Counted from the first letter of the stretch, positions 1 to 5,000 are shown. The stretch is DNA of 5,030 nucleotides from Planctomycetota bacterium (GCA_021160785.1 JAGHBX010000069.1:1-5030), one strand, 5' to 3'. Translations and numbers: made by a program. The notes: generated from the letters alone by a model not told the origin.

Positions 1-488
1 AAATCCACCGTGCCGTCGGCGTGTTTTCCACCGTTGAGGATGTTCATCATCGGCACCGGCAGGGTGACGGCCTCCTCGCCGCCCAGGTACGCGAAGAGCG
101 GCTTGCCGACGGCATTGGCCGCCGCCCTTGCCACCGCCAGCGAGACGCCCAGCACCGCGTTCGCGCCGAAATTGCCTTTGTTGGGCGACCCGTCGGCGTC
201 GATCATGGCTTGGTCTATGGCAGCTTGTTCGGTGGCGTCCATTCCCGTGACAAGCTCGGCCAGCTCGTTGTTGACGTGTGCGACAGCCTTGAGAACGCCC
301 TTGCCGAGATACACGTTCTTCTCGCCGTCTCGCAATTCGACCGCCTCGTTCTCGCCCGTGCTCGCCCCGGAAGGCACAGCCGCCCGGCCGAGCACGCCGT
401 TCTCGAGCAGCACGTCCACCTCGACGGTGGGGTTGCCGCGGGAATCGAGGATCTGCCTGCCTTTGACGGATTTGATCTTAGTGGACAT
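1..488 (-). CDS. eno: Enolase, N-terminal part (gene runs off the left edge)
   Basis: Enolase (phosphopyruvate hydratase) converts 2-phosphoglycerate to phosphoenolpyruvate in glycolysis; it is a cytoplasmic, Mg-dependent enzyme. The minus strand reads MSTKIKSVKGRQILDSRGNP, then a TVEVDVLLENG strand, the PSGASTGENEAVELRD catalytic loop at about residues 40-55, the DGSPNKGNFGANAVLGVSLA segment at about 100-120, and PLFAYLGG...LPVPMMNILNGGKHA near 130-158. These are hallmark enolase N-terminal blocks in the right order. About 162 of the usual ~430 residues are present, and the C-terminal barrel lies outside the window. The start is the ATG at 488-486, where homology begins, with AAGGAAG (494-500) five bases upstream. 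The reading frame is intact and GC-rich. It is transcribed divergently from the tmRNA gene. The assignment is secure. Confidence 0.97.
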   Translation of the reverse strand, partial: MSTKIKSVKGRQILDSRGNPTVEVDVLLENGVLGRAAVPSGASTGENEAVELRDGEKNVYLGKGVLKAVAHVNNELAELVTGMDATEQAAIDQAMIDADGSPNKGNFGANAVLGVSLAVARAAANAVGKPLFAYLGGEEAVTLPVPMMNILNGGKHADGTVD

Positions 489-493
489 CGTCA

Positions 494-500
494 CTTCCTT
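494..500 (-). promoter_or_regulatory. Ribosome binding site of eno
   Basis: The minus strand carries AAGGAAG five bases before the ATG at 488-486. It is a good Shine-Dalgarno match and supports the chosen enolase start. Confidence 0.7.
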
Positions 501-828
501 CTTTCTATCGGACCTTGTCGATTGTGGACCTTAACCTTTCGAAACCATGGCGGAGTGTGCCATCATATGCGCCCCGCCGCAGCTTGCAAGGTCTTTCGCC
601 GAGGATGTGGAATGAGGCTCGCCTTCTCTCCCGGCGCGCGAACATGGACTGACGACATGGGTACCGTCGTTGCAAAGATGATCGGGCCGCACCACGGGCG
701 GTCCCGCCTGTCCGCGGCCGGTATGCCGGTATTTTGAATCTCGCTTCGGCACCGGCTTTGAGACAATCTTGCTGGTCTGATCGTCCCATAGAGAGTAGAA
801 TGGTAGTAAAGACAGCCGAGACTCACTC
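501..828. other. Divergent intergenic region between eno and ssrA
   Basis: About 330 bases with no convincing gene. Several open frames exist on both strands, but they are arginine- and proline-rich in the way GC-rich noncoding DNA is, and they overlap one another and the tmRNA. The promoters of both eno and ssrA must lie here. A short direct repeat, CCGGTA-TG-CCGGTA, is visible at 718-731; its role is unknown. Nothing else stands out. Confidence 0.6.
769..801 (+). promoter_or_regulatory. Possible ssrA promoter
   Basis: TAGAAT at 796-801 resembles a -10 box and lies about 28 bases before the mature 5' end of the tmRNA, which would leave a short leader for RNase P to remove. TTGCTG at 769-774 resembles a -35 box, but the 21-base spacing is too long for a standard sigma-70 promoter. 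This is a weak call resting on position and partial consensus. Confidence 0.25.
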
Positions 829-1181
829 GGGGGCGAATTGGATTCGACCGGGCGAGTTGAGGTGTCGGTGGCGTGCCGAGGTTCCAAGGAGGCCTCGTAA
901 AACACCTTGGGCTAACTTTACGTGCCGATTACGGCTACGCAATGGCTGCCTAATTAGACAGCCCGTCCCCCGTTGCCTCGCCCGTGGGCGGCGGGAGGGC
1001 GCAGAGCAGCGGGCTTACTCGCCGGAAGTGGCCCGGTTCCCCGGTGAGGACATCCGGTCGGGCTGGCCGCGAAGGACCGTGTCGCAAGCGGGCCCAGCGG
1101 CGAGAAACAAAACTGCGGCTACGCACGTAGAAGCCGGCACTGAAACGCCACGGGACGCGGGTTCGATTCCCGCCGCCTCCA
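829..1181 (+). ncRNA. ssrA: Transfer-messenger RNA (tmRNA)
   Basis: tmRNA rescues stalled ribosomes and, with SmpB, tags the unfinished protein for proteolysis. The 5' end GGGGGCG (829-835) pairs with CGCCTCC (1174-1180) as the seven-pair acceptor stem, with one G-U pair. The conserved GGATTCGACCGG block follows the 5' strand. The T arm is GCGGG-TTCGATT-CCCGC (1157-1173). The tag frame most likely resumes at GCC (924) and ends at TAA (951-953), encoding ADYGYAMAA, whose end resembles the usual ALAA degradation signal. The stop codon lies in a hairpin, GGCTG/CAGCC (944-948 and 959-963), as in other tmRNAs. The discriminator is A1181; CCA is not encoded and would be added by the CCA enzyme. It is a one-piece tmRNA of about 353 nt, divergent from eno. 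The identity is secure; the exact resume codon is inferred. Confidence 0.95.
924..953 (+). other. tmRNA tag-peptide reading frame (ADYGYAMAA)
   Basis: The frame from GCC at 924 to TAA at 951-953 gives ADYGYAMAA. It was chosen because tags usually start with Ala and end with a hydrophobic-Ala-Ala tail recognised by ClpXP. The upstream boundary cannot be proved from sequence alone. A second in-frame stop does not follow directly, but TAG overlaps out of frame at 955-957. Confidence 0.65.
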
Positions 1182-1209
1182 ATTTCATCCCAGTCAATGC
1201 TCTTGCACC

Positions 1210-1222
1210 ATCCGCAGCGGAT
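1210..1222 (+). other. Small hairpin downstream of tmRNA
   Basis: ATCCG-CAG-CGGAT forms a perfect five-pair stem with a triloop 29 bases after the tmRNA end. It has no T-tract after it, so it is not a standard intrinsic terminator. It could still assist 3' end formation or be incidental. Confidence 0.25.
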
Positions 1223-1254
1223 TGTACGCTGTTGCCCGCAATGTCAGGCGAAAG

Positions 1255-1559
1255 CTACTGCTCACGAACCGCGCGGTTCGTAATCAGATCCATCTTCAGA
1301 CTGCTCTTTACAACTCGTCGATATACGTCTCGACCGTGTCCCGGCCGTTGTACGGGGTTCCAGGTGCCACGGCAGCCTTTTGCGGTTCGTGATTGTGAAC
1401 CGCCTATTCGTTCCTTGCTTGGCGATCTCGATCCTATACGAGATGCGACAAGGGTGAAGCCAGGTGCCGGCCTCATAACAGAATCCGCCAAGATACCGCC
1501 TGCGGCTGGCCATTCCTTTCGAAGCGTTCTTTGCCCCGCTCCAAGGCCCACCTCGTCAA
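1255..1559 (-). pseudogene. IS1380-family transposase remnant, multiply frameshifted
   Basis: Read across frames on the minus strand, this gives a recognisable transposase segment: LTRWALERGKERFERNGQPQ (about 1559-1500), then after a frame change GGFCYEAGTWLHPCRISYRI plus GTNRRFTITN (about 1490-1400), then HEPQKAAVAPGTPYNGRDTV plus ETYIDEL in another frame up to a TAA at 1310-1308, then SLKMDLITNRAVREQ ending at 1255. IS1380 transposases carry the same order of blocks: a YxAxTWxxxRRV strand, a RFVVTN strand, an RGxxExxxKEL helix with a catalytic Glu, and a DRLSDHR-like segment. At least three frame changes, the missing N-terminal two thirds and the cut-off C terminus make it non-functional. 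No terminal inverted repeats were found. The family call is from remembered motif patterns, so it is probable rather than certain. It abuts the truncated RHS fragment and may mark the event that removed the RHS 5' part. Confidence 0.62.
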
Positions 1560-1794
1560 GACGGAAAAACTGACCTACCCCAACAGCCGGGAAGTGTATT
1601 ACAATTACGCTTCGAGCGGTCCCGGCGAGGCCCTCTCGCGGCTGGAGAACATCGCCGCCTCGGCCGATCCGGGCAGCTCTCAGAAGCACGCCGTCTACAC
1701 GTACCTGGGAGCGAATACGATCGTGAAGGTGGCGCATCCGGCCGAAATAGAGCAAGACCTGTGTGGAGTGTTAAAAGATGGATACGAAAGATAG
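1558..1794 (+). pseudogene. RHS-repeat protein fragment, truncated at both ends
   Basis: The frame reads EKLTYPNSREVYYNYASSGP, then GEALSRLENIAASADPGSSQ, then KHAVYTYLGANTIVKVAHP. This is the YD/RHS beta-strand repeat pattern of large secreted RHS shell proteins, here about one and a half repeats from the middle of a protein normally well over 1000 aa. The open frame can be traced back to a TTG at 1531, but resemblance to RHS starts only near 1560, where it meets the IS1380 remnant. After VAHP (about 1742) the sequence AEIEQDLCGVLKDGYER no longer looks like RHS and stops at TAG 1792-1794. The fragment is GC-rich like the left side of the window. It overlaps the next gene by 17 bases and contains that gene's ribosome binding site. 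It should not make a working shell. It shows that an RHS gene once occupied this site. Confidence 0.75.
1765..1768 (+). promoter_or_regulatory. Ribosome binding site of the 187-aa membrane protein gene
   Basis: GGAG nine bases before the ATG at 1778 supports that start. It lies inside the tail of the RHS fragment frame, so the two could be translationally coupled if both are on one transcript. Confidence 0.5.
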
Positions 1795-2341
1795 ACAGAT
1801 CGCAATACCCGTTTTGGCGTGTATTTTCGGAATTGTAGCGGGGATTGCATTATCCATGGGGTGGCGAAGTTGGACGGGGAGTATGATGGCCTCTCATAAA
1901 TCCAAGAAAGCGAACGCTTATCCCACCGGACAGGATGAGTCGAAGGCGCATACGCAGTTTGCAGATAGCGGGGAACATTTGCGGAAACTCAACGAGCGAC
2001 GCCTCGCACGGTTGCAAGCGAATCGATCCGATGGGCTAAACGGCTTTGTCGCAGCAGCTACAGACGAATGGACTACGTATGTCCCAATTCTGTCGCTCCG
2101 TCAAGATAAAGGAAGGGTTCCGACTCCTGAGTTGAAGATGAGAATTGCCACGGTGATCCAGGATTTGGAGAAATGGCGTACTTTGGACAGGGAAAGCAAA
2201 CAAAAGGTGGTCGAAGCTACTAGGGAAGCATATGCCGCGGTTATGAGGCACATCGTGAATCGGACTATCACGGTAGAGTATCTTGGAAAGAATTGGCGCA
2301 ACGTTATAGGCGAATTGCAAAATCTCGTTGGTGAGGAATAA
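1778..2341 (+). CDS. Unknown single-pass membrane protein, 187 aa
   Basis: I do not recognise this protein. It starts MDTKDRQIAIPVLACIFGIV and has one clear hydrophobic segment at about residues 8-28 after a short charged N terminus, so it is probably anchored in the inner membrane with the remainder outside; a lipoprotein reading at Cys15 is weaker because the hydrophobic run continues past it. Residues 35-60 are polar and flexible. From about 63 to the end it is mostly charged helix, including LRKLNERRLARLQANRSDGL and a C-terminal half rich in Glu, Arg and Lys with aromatic residues (EWTTYVPILSL, EKWRTLDRESKQ). The ATG at 1778 has a good GGAG. The gene sits between an RHS fragment and an orphan toxin tip, the usual place for an immunity or accessory protein, but nothing in the sequence proves that. 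Base composition is clearly lower in GC than the RHS fragment before it. Confidence 0.72.
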   Translation: MDTKDRQIAIPVLACIFGIVAGIALSMGWRSWTGSMMASHKSKKANAYPTGQDESKAHTQFADSGEHLRKLNERRLARLQANRSDGLNGFVAAATDEWTTYVPILSLRQDKGRVPTPELKMRIATVIQDLEKWRTLDRESKQKVVEATREAYAAVMRHIVNRTITVEYLGKNWRNVIGELQNLVGEE

Positions 2342-2383
2342 CAAACGACGTTTGTCCGCCTACTACTGTTTGCATCATGGAAG

Positions 2384-2869
2384 TTGTCCTTGGGTGGCTA
2401 TGTGAAATGTGCGAAGGCATGGCGGGCAAGAGACAAAGCGATTAAAGAGCGGAGGGCAAGGTTCGGCGACCCGGAAACATCTGACGGCAAAGACAATGCG
2501 TTTAAACATTGCGTCTGGTCATGCGAAATGGCGAGGTCTATTGGGCAAGAGTGCGCGAAGTATATAGGCGATCAGCACGAGGAGGCGGGCAACCGTGGAA
2601 AACGAAAACAGAGACCTGACGAGGCGGAGATGGATTATCATAATAATCACATCGGGCGTGAACTAGCTGACATTGGGAAGGAAGTCCGAGAGATTCCCAT
2701 TTGTGAAATGCCGTGCGACGAGGATATCATAATGGGTTGCGCGTACACGGAGCAAATAATATACCACACGAATTGCTCCGACCTTTGTATGAATGCTCTT
2801 AACAATGGAAGGCTCAGATTCATCAAGAAGTCTAATCTCAGGATGGCCCGACAGCTGGCAGCTCAGTAG
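2384..2869 (+). CDS. Orphan RHS/polymorphic-toxin C-terminal domain (DUF6973-like)
   Basis: The protein carries, in order, DNAFKHCVWSCEMA (residues 37-50), IGDQHEE (61-67) and MDYHNNHIGRE (83-93), followed by a Cys-rich tail with ICEMPC, GCAY and CSDLCMNALNNGRL (107-144). This combination (NAFxHxxW, G-D-x-H-E, MDxHNNxxGR) is what I remember from a domain at the extreme C terminus of many RHS and wall-associated polymorphic toxins, catalogued I believe as DUF6973. The conserved His, Asp, Glu and Asn suggest an enzyme, reaction unknown to me. No RHS repeat or core precedes it. The start is doubtful: TTG 2384 has no spaced ribosome binding site, and GTG 2402 with GGGTGG upstream is an alternative. 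It may be a displaced tip expressed only after recombination with an RHS body. Its frame is the same as that of the upstream gene, with TAA at 2339-2341 and no other stop between. The 3' end overlaps the next gene. Confidence 0.68.
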   Translation: MSLGGYVKCAKAWRARDKAIKERRARFGDPETSDGKDNAFKHCVWSCEMARSIGQECAKYIGDQHEEAGNRGKRKQRPDEAEMDYHNNHIGRELADIGKEVREIPICEMPCDEDIIMGCAYTEQIIYHTNCSDLCMNALNNGRLRFIKKSNLRMARQLAAQ

Positions 2870-3251
2870 GTCAACAGCGTTTCTGTTAGCCATTGGGTCC
2901 GTCTTAGCCGGAACTGCGATCGGTGGTGTCCTAACGCTGTTTCTTTTGGAGCCCCGAGACAAACATTTTAGTGAAGAGCGATGGAGGGAAGCTGGAAAAA
3001 TTGGCAATTATAGGGTGCGCGGTCAAATGGCTTGGGATCTTTTCAGAGCCAAAAAGATCGAGGGTTATACTCGGGACGAAGTGAAACGATTGTTAGGCCC
3101 GCCAACCAAACGGTACTACTCGCCACCCGAGAATGCTGAATATATGGAGTATTTCCTAGGTCGGCCATGCTTGCTTCACCCAAGCCGCCAGTCTTTGGTT
3201 ATTTGCATCATCTCAGGTAAAGTTACAAAAGTGATGTATCGCATTCATTAA
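2793..3251 (+). CDS. Membrane-anchored small protein with BamE-like core, candidate immunity protein (paralogue 1)
   Basis: After a 27-residue polar N terminus there is one strong membrane segment (about 28-52, AFLLAIGSVLAGTAIGGVLT). The C-terminal domain contains FSEERWREA (59-67), RGQMAWDLFRAKKIEGYTRD (76-95), EVKRLLGPP (96-104), EYFLGRP (119-125) and a final strand SLVICIISGKVTKVMYRI. The pattern M-x-W-D-L...G-x-(S/T)xxxV-xxLLGxP, then YxLG, then a closing strand, resembles small secreted or lipoproteins of the BamE/SmpA-like type; this is a fold-level resemblance and does not give a function. The gene at 3575 encodes a diverged copy. The start overlaps the toxin-tip gene by about 77 bases; ATG 2805 is also possible, and neither has a clear ribosome binding site, which suggests translational coupling. 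A membrane-anchored partner directly after a toxin tip is the expected layout for an immunity protein. That role is inferred. Confidence 0.72.
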   Translation: MLLTMEGSDSSRSLISGWPDSWQLSRSTAFLLAIGSVLAGTAIGGVLTLFLLEPRDKHFSEERWREAGKIGNYRVRGQMAWDLFRAKKIEGYTRDEVKRLLGPPTKRYYSPPENAEYMEYFLGRPCLLHPSRQSLVICIISGKVTKVMYRIH

Positions 3252-3257
3252 GCACGT

Positions 3258-3425
3258 ATGCTTGAAAATAAAGCCTCAGTCCATGCATTGAGCGGAGTTT
3301 ATGCTGAAAAGAGGACTTGGTTGCCATTGGCGGATCGATCTAAGTACGGTGAGCCTGATGTGTTACTTCAAACTGTCTGTTTTTCACTATCGAAGACAGG
3401 AAAAACAATTTTTCTGAGCGTCTGA
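3258..3425 (+). CDS. Possible 55-aa small ORF
   Basis: ATG to TGA encodes MLENKASVHALSGVYAEKRT and continues through LADRSKYGEPD to a hydrophobic-basic end, FSLSKTGKTIFLSV. No ribosome binding site is visible and I know no relative. It starts six bases after the stop of the preceding gene, which would fit coupled translation. It may be a real small gene, a remnant of one, or chance. Confidence 0.2.
   Translation: MLENKASVHALSGVYAEKRTWLPLADRSKYGEPDVLLQTVCFSLSKTGKTIFLSV
3397..3416 (+). terminator. Weak stem-loop, possible terminator after paralogue 1
   Basis: CAGGAAAAA and TTTTTCTG pair around a short CAA loop, with one bulged G. The stem is mostly A-T and its T-run is inside the stem rather than after it, so terminator function is only a possibility. 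Confidence 0.2.
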
Positions 3426-3502
3426 TATTGCGCTGCGTAATGTTTTATCTTCCAAAGGGCGATGCGCAAGAAAACGCGCAGCTTCTTTGGCAACGGTGAG
3501 CT

Positions 3503-3526
3503 GTTACGTGGTAACATGTCACGTTA
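3503..3526 (+). repeat. Overlapping inverted repeats upstream of paralogue 2
   Basis: GTTAC-GTG-GTAAC (3503-3515) is a perfect short palindrome. The overlapping ACGTG...CACGT (3506-3510, 3520-3524) gives an alternative, mutually exclusive pairing. They lie about 50-75 bases before the start of the next gene and could be an operator or an RNA hairpin; no known motif is recognised. Confidence 0.35.
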
Positions 3527-3538
3527 TGTCGGCAAAAT

Positions 3539-3567
3539 TTGATTAGTTTGAAGTAGAAGCATATTAC
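3539..3567 (+). promoter_or_regulatory. Possible sigma-70-like promoter of paralogue 2
   Basis: TTGATT (3539-3544) and TATTAC (3562-3567) are separated by 17 bases. The predicted transcript would start near 3574, leaving almost no leader before GTG 3575 or ATG 3581, so either the mRNA is nearly leaderless or the match is chance. Confidence 0.25.
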
Positions 3568-3574
3568 TCGGAAA

Positions 3575-3985
3575 GTGGAAATGAGAAGTGTGGTATCGAC
3601 ACATGTAAACCTTTGCTTGCTAATCAGTGTCTTGTTTGCTCTTGGTGTATGTCTTGGAAGTGCTTTAATTATATGGCTCTTCAAGGTTGAGACATGCGAG
3701 TTCAGCAAAGCTGCATGGCAAAGCGCAACGGCGTCTGGAGACTTCTCAGCGAGATATAAGATGGTGTGGGACCTTCTTGAGAGGGAAAAGCTCGATGGAT
3801 TAAGCGAAAAGGCGGTCGTTGAGCTTCTGGAGGAGCCGACATGGATTGACAAAACAAAATATGACAAAGTACAGTATTATGTGTACAATCTCGGAAATTC
3901 AGACAGCTACGGCATGGGGTACAGCCTATGGGTGAAGCTTGTGTGCGGCCGGGTACTATCTTCAGGCGTTTGGGAGAATGACTGA
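3575..3985 (+). CDS. Membrane-anchored small protein with BamE-like core, candidate immunity protein (paralogue 2)
   Basis: This is a diverged copy of the protein encoded at 2793-3251. A membrane segment at about residues 11-36 (LCLLISVLFALGVCLGSALI) is followed by EFSKAAWQSATASGDF (42-57), RYKMVWDLLEREKLDGLSEK (60-79), VVELLEEP (81-88), VQYYVYNLG (99-107) and a closing strand YSLWVKLVCGRVLSSGVW. Shared positions with paralogue 1 include FS, W, A, G, R, M, WDL, K, G, V, LL, P and the Y-x-LG turn; over this core roughly 30% of residues agree by eye. The usual LLGxP is LLEEP here. ATG 3581 with GGAAAG five bases upstream is a better start than GTG 3575. The frame stays open for 33 further codons after the TGA stop. 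Tandem diverged copies next to toxin tips are typical of immunity genes; the function is inferred. Confidence 0.72.
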   Translation: MEMRSVVSTHVNLCLLISVLFALGVCLGSALIIWLFKVETCEFSKAAWQSATASGDFSARYKMVWDLLEREKLDGLSEKAVVELLEEPTWIDKTKYDKVQYYVYNLGNSDSYGMGYSLWVKLVCGRVLSSGVWEND

Positions 3986-4130
3986 CAGCGCGTTATCCGG
4001 AGACACCGCATTTTTGATGGCTATGTGCTCACTACGATTGAGATCGACTGCGCAAGGAAATGCTACCGTGACAAATGCTCGGATTGAAGGGACAGATGAA
4101 ATTCCGAAGTCGATAAATCGGAGCGAAGAA

Positions 4131-4148
4131 AGGCCTTCAAAGAAGCCT
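4131..4148 (+). other. Hairpin downstream of paralogue 2
   Basis: AGG[C]CTTC-AAA-GAAGCCT forms a seven-pair stem with one bulged C and a three-base loop. No T-tract follows directly. Together with the next hairpin it may mark the end of the transcript. Confidence 0.35.
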
Positions 4149-4184
4149 CCGTAGTGCTTTCGGGGTGGTTGCGATATTGGCTCG

Positions 4185-4208
4185 CGAGGCCGCTCCGCTC
4201 GTTTTTTT
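4185..4208 (+). terminator. Possible intrinsic terminator
   Basis: CGAG (4185-4188) pairs with CTCG (4198-4201), directly followed by seven T (4202-4208). The stem is only four to five pairs with a nine-base loop, so it is short for an intrinsic terminator, but the GC-rich stem and T-run are in the right arrangement. It would end transcription from the small-gene cluster on the left. Confidence 0.45.
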
Positions 4209-4509
4209 CTTAAGGGTATGCTATTCATCGGCATTGACGCACGCGCCCGAAGGCATATAGCCAGGCAACTTCGAGCAATGGACACCCCAATGGACATCCA
4301 TTTAGTGCAGGAGGTCTGAGAATACGAACCTATTGCCAGCGTGGCTGCTTTGATGGGGCCAATCATCAGGGTAGGATAGCCTAATGCTCTATATGTACCC
4401 GCTGACCCTTGTGAGATTCTATTCTTTGAGGCATTTTGGGACGGCCTTGGTGCTGTTGAGGCCTACCTGGCGGTGAGAGGAAGTTTTTTCTTCCGGAGAT
4501 ATCCTTAGA

Positions 4510-4965
4510 TTGGGCCTTGGCGACAAGTTACGGATGACTAATTCGCTTCATAGCATCGGAAACCCAGTCAGGTACATAACCGGGCTGAATCTGTATGAGT
4601 ATGTGGAAGGCAGTCCAATCCTGTCGAGGGATGGCTTTGGGCTAAAAAAATGCTGCAAAGAAGGTGACCGACGAAACAAGCAGAAGTTTCCAGATTCATG
4701 TATATGTGCCTGTCAACTGCTCATCCCGGTTGCCGCCTGCATCTGTAATGAAGTTGGCTACGAAATTTGGGAAGAGTGTAATTCCAAAGGGCTCTGGGTT
4801 CCACAGGGGCCAGAATTCTACATGGAAGCGTCGTTTGCTGTTTTCCATTTTGCGTCGTTGTGGCACCCCGTCATTATCAGGGAGGAAGGTTCGTGCGAGG
4901 CCTGGTTCAGGAGACTTGAACGGAGATTCGAACGGGGAGGGCGGGACGATAGGAACATCGCGTAA
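4510..4965 (+). CDS. Displaced RHS C-terminal tip with Cys-rich unknown domain
   Basis: Residues about 17-44 (GNPVRYITGLNLYEYVEGSP, then ILSRDGFGL) match the end of the RHS core, where the usual form is RDPxxYxxGxNLYEYVxxxPxxxxDPFG; after this motif RHS toxins switch to a variable toxin domain. Here it continues KKCCKEGDRRNKQKFPDSCI, then CACQLLIPVAACICN, EIWEEC and SCEAWFRRLERRFERGG. Cysteines at 48, 49, 64, 66, 68, 77, 79, 90 and 129, plus His113 and His119, suggest disulfides or metal binding; the activity is unknown. There is no RHS body upstream: the frame opens only after TGA 4474-4476. The start TTG 4510 has GGAG 11 bases before it, which is weak. It looks like an orphan tip left by duplication or recombination, silent unless joined to a shell gene. 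Changes in the core motif (GNP for RDP, DGFG for DPFG) point to decay. RHS origin is well supported; expression is not. Confidence 0.65.
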   Translation: MGLGDKLRMTNSLHSIGNPVRYITGLNLYEYVEGSPILSRDGFGLKKCCKEGDRRNKQKFPDSCICACQLLIPVAACICNEVGYEIWEECNSKGLWVPQGPEFYMEASFAVFHFASLWHPVIIREEGSCEAWFRRLERRFERGGRDDRNIA

Positions 4966-4988
4966 CATCGGGTTCGTTCGTTTTCGGT

Positions 4989-4994
4989 GGGAGG
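4989..4994 (+). promoter_or_regulatory. Strong ribosome binding site before the last gene
   Basis: GGGAGG with a six-base spacer before ATG 5001 is the best Shine-Dalgarno match in the right half of the window. It indicates that a real gene begins there. Confidence 0.55.
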
Positions 4995-5000
4995 TTTTTG

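Larger units (their letters stand above)
3252..3574 (+). other. Gap between the two paralogues, with hairpins and one small ORF
   Basis: About 320 bases without a convincing gene. A 55-codon frame (3258-3425) begins with ATG but has no ribosome binding site and no recognisable content. Several inverted repeats are present: CAGGAAAAA/TTTTTCTG with a bulged G (3397-3416), TGCGC/GCGCA (3463-3467 and 3476-3480), GTTAC-GTG-GTAAC (3503-3515), and an alternative pairing ACGTG/CACGT (3506-3510 and 3520-3524). TTGATT (3539-3544) and TATTAC (3562-3567), 17 bases apart, could be a promoter for the next gene. The long minus-strand frame across this gap continues into the next gene and is most likely a shadow. 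Confidence 0.45.
3986..4509 (+). other. Gene-free stretch, possibly decayed coding sequence
   Basis: No convincing intact gene in about 520 bases. Frame 2 stays open from the stop of the preceding gene to TGA 4085-4087 and encodes IFDGYVLTTIEIDCARKCYR near its end. Another frame from ATG 4218 (MLFIGIDARARRHIARQLRA) is broken by TGA 4317 and TAG 4377 before ending at TAG 4506-4508. A long minus-strand frame (4366-3962) has composition typical of a shadow. Two hairpins (4131-4148 and 4185-4208) lie in the middle. It could be the residue of one or two small genes lost by mutation. Confidence 0.45.

Noticed and set aside
10..737. Two plus-strand ORFs across the enolase region
   Set aside because: They are shadows of enolase on the opposite strand, with Ser/Ala/Pro-rich or Arg/His-rich composition.
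505..905. Minus-strand ORFs between eno and ssrA
   Set aside because: They overlap the tmRNA 5' end and each other, are arginine-rich, and show no family motifs or ribosome binding sites.
1157..1181. tmRNA 3' end as an attachment site of an integrated element
   Set aside because: No repeat of the tmRNA 3' sequence and no integrase gene were found in the window, so integration here cannot be supported.
1015..1197. Minus-strand ORF with EAAGIEPASRGV
   Set aside because: It is antisense to the 3' part of the tmRNA. The GIEPASRGV string comes from the T-arm sequence read backwards and is a well-known source of false protein annotations.
734..1573. Long plus-strand ORF of 279 aa
   Set aside because: It covers the whole tmRNA gene and has no protein-like features; it is open because the DNA is GC-rich.
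1255..1755. 166-aa minus-strand ORF as an intact gene
   Set aside because: Only its last residues match the transposase remnant; its first part is antisense to the RHS fragment. The real signal moves between frames, so no single intact gene exists.
2036..3007. Minus-strand ORFs opposite the 187-aa protein and the toxin tip
   Set aside because: They are shadows of better-supported plus-strand genes.
3962..4366. 134-aa minus-strand ORF
   Set aside because: It overlaps the end of paralogue 2 and a terminator-like hairpin and has no clear ribosome binding site or recognisable domain. I kept it out but cannot fully exclude it.
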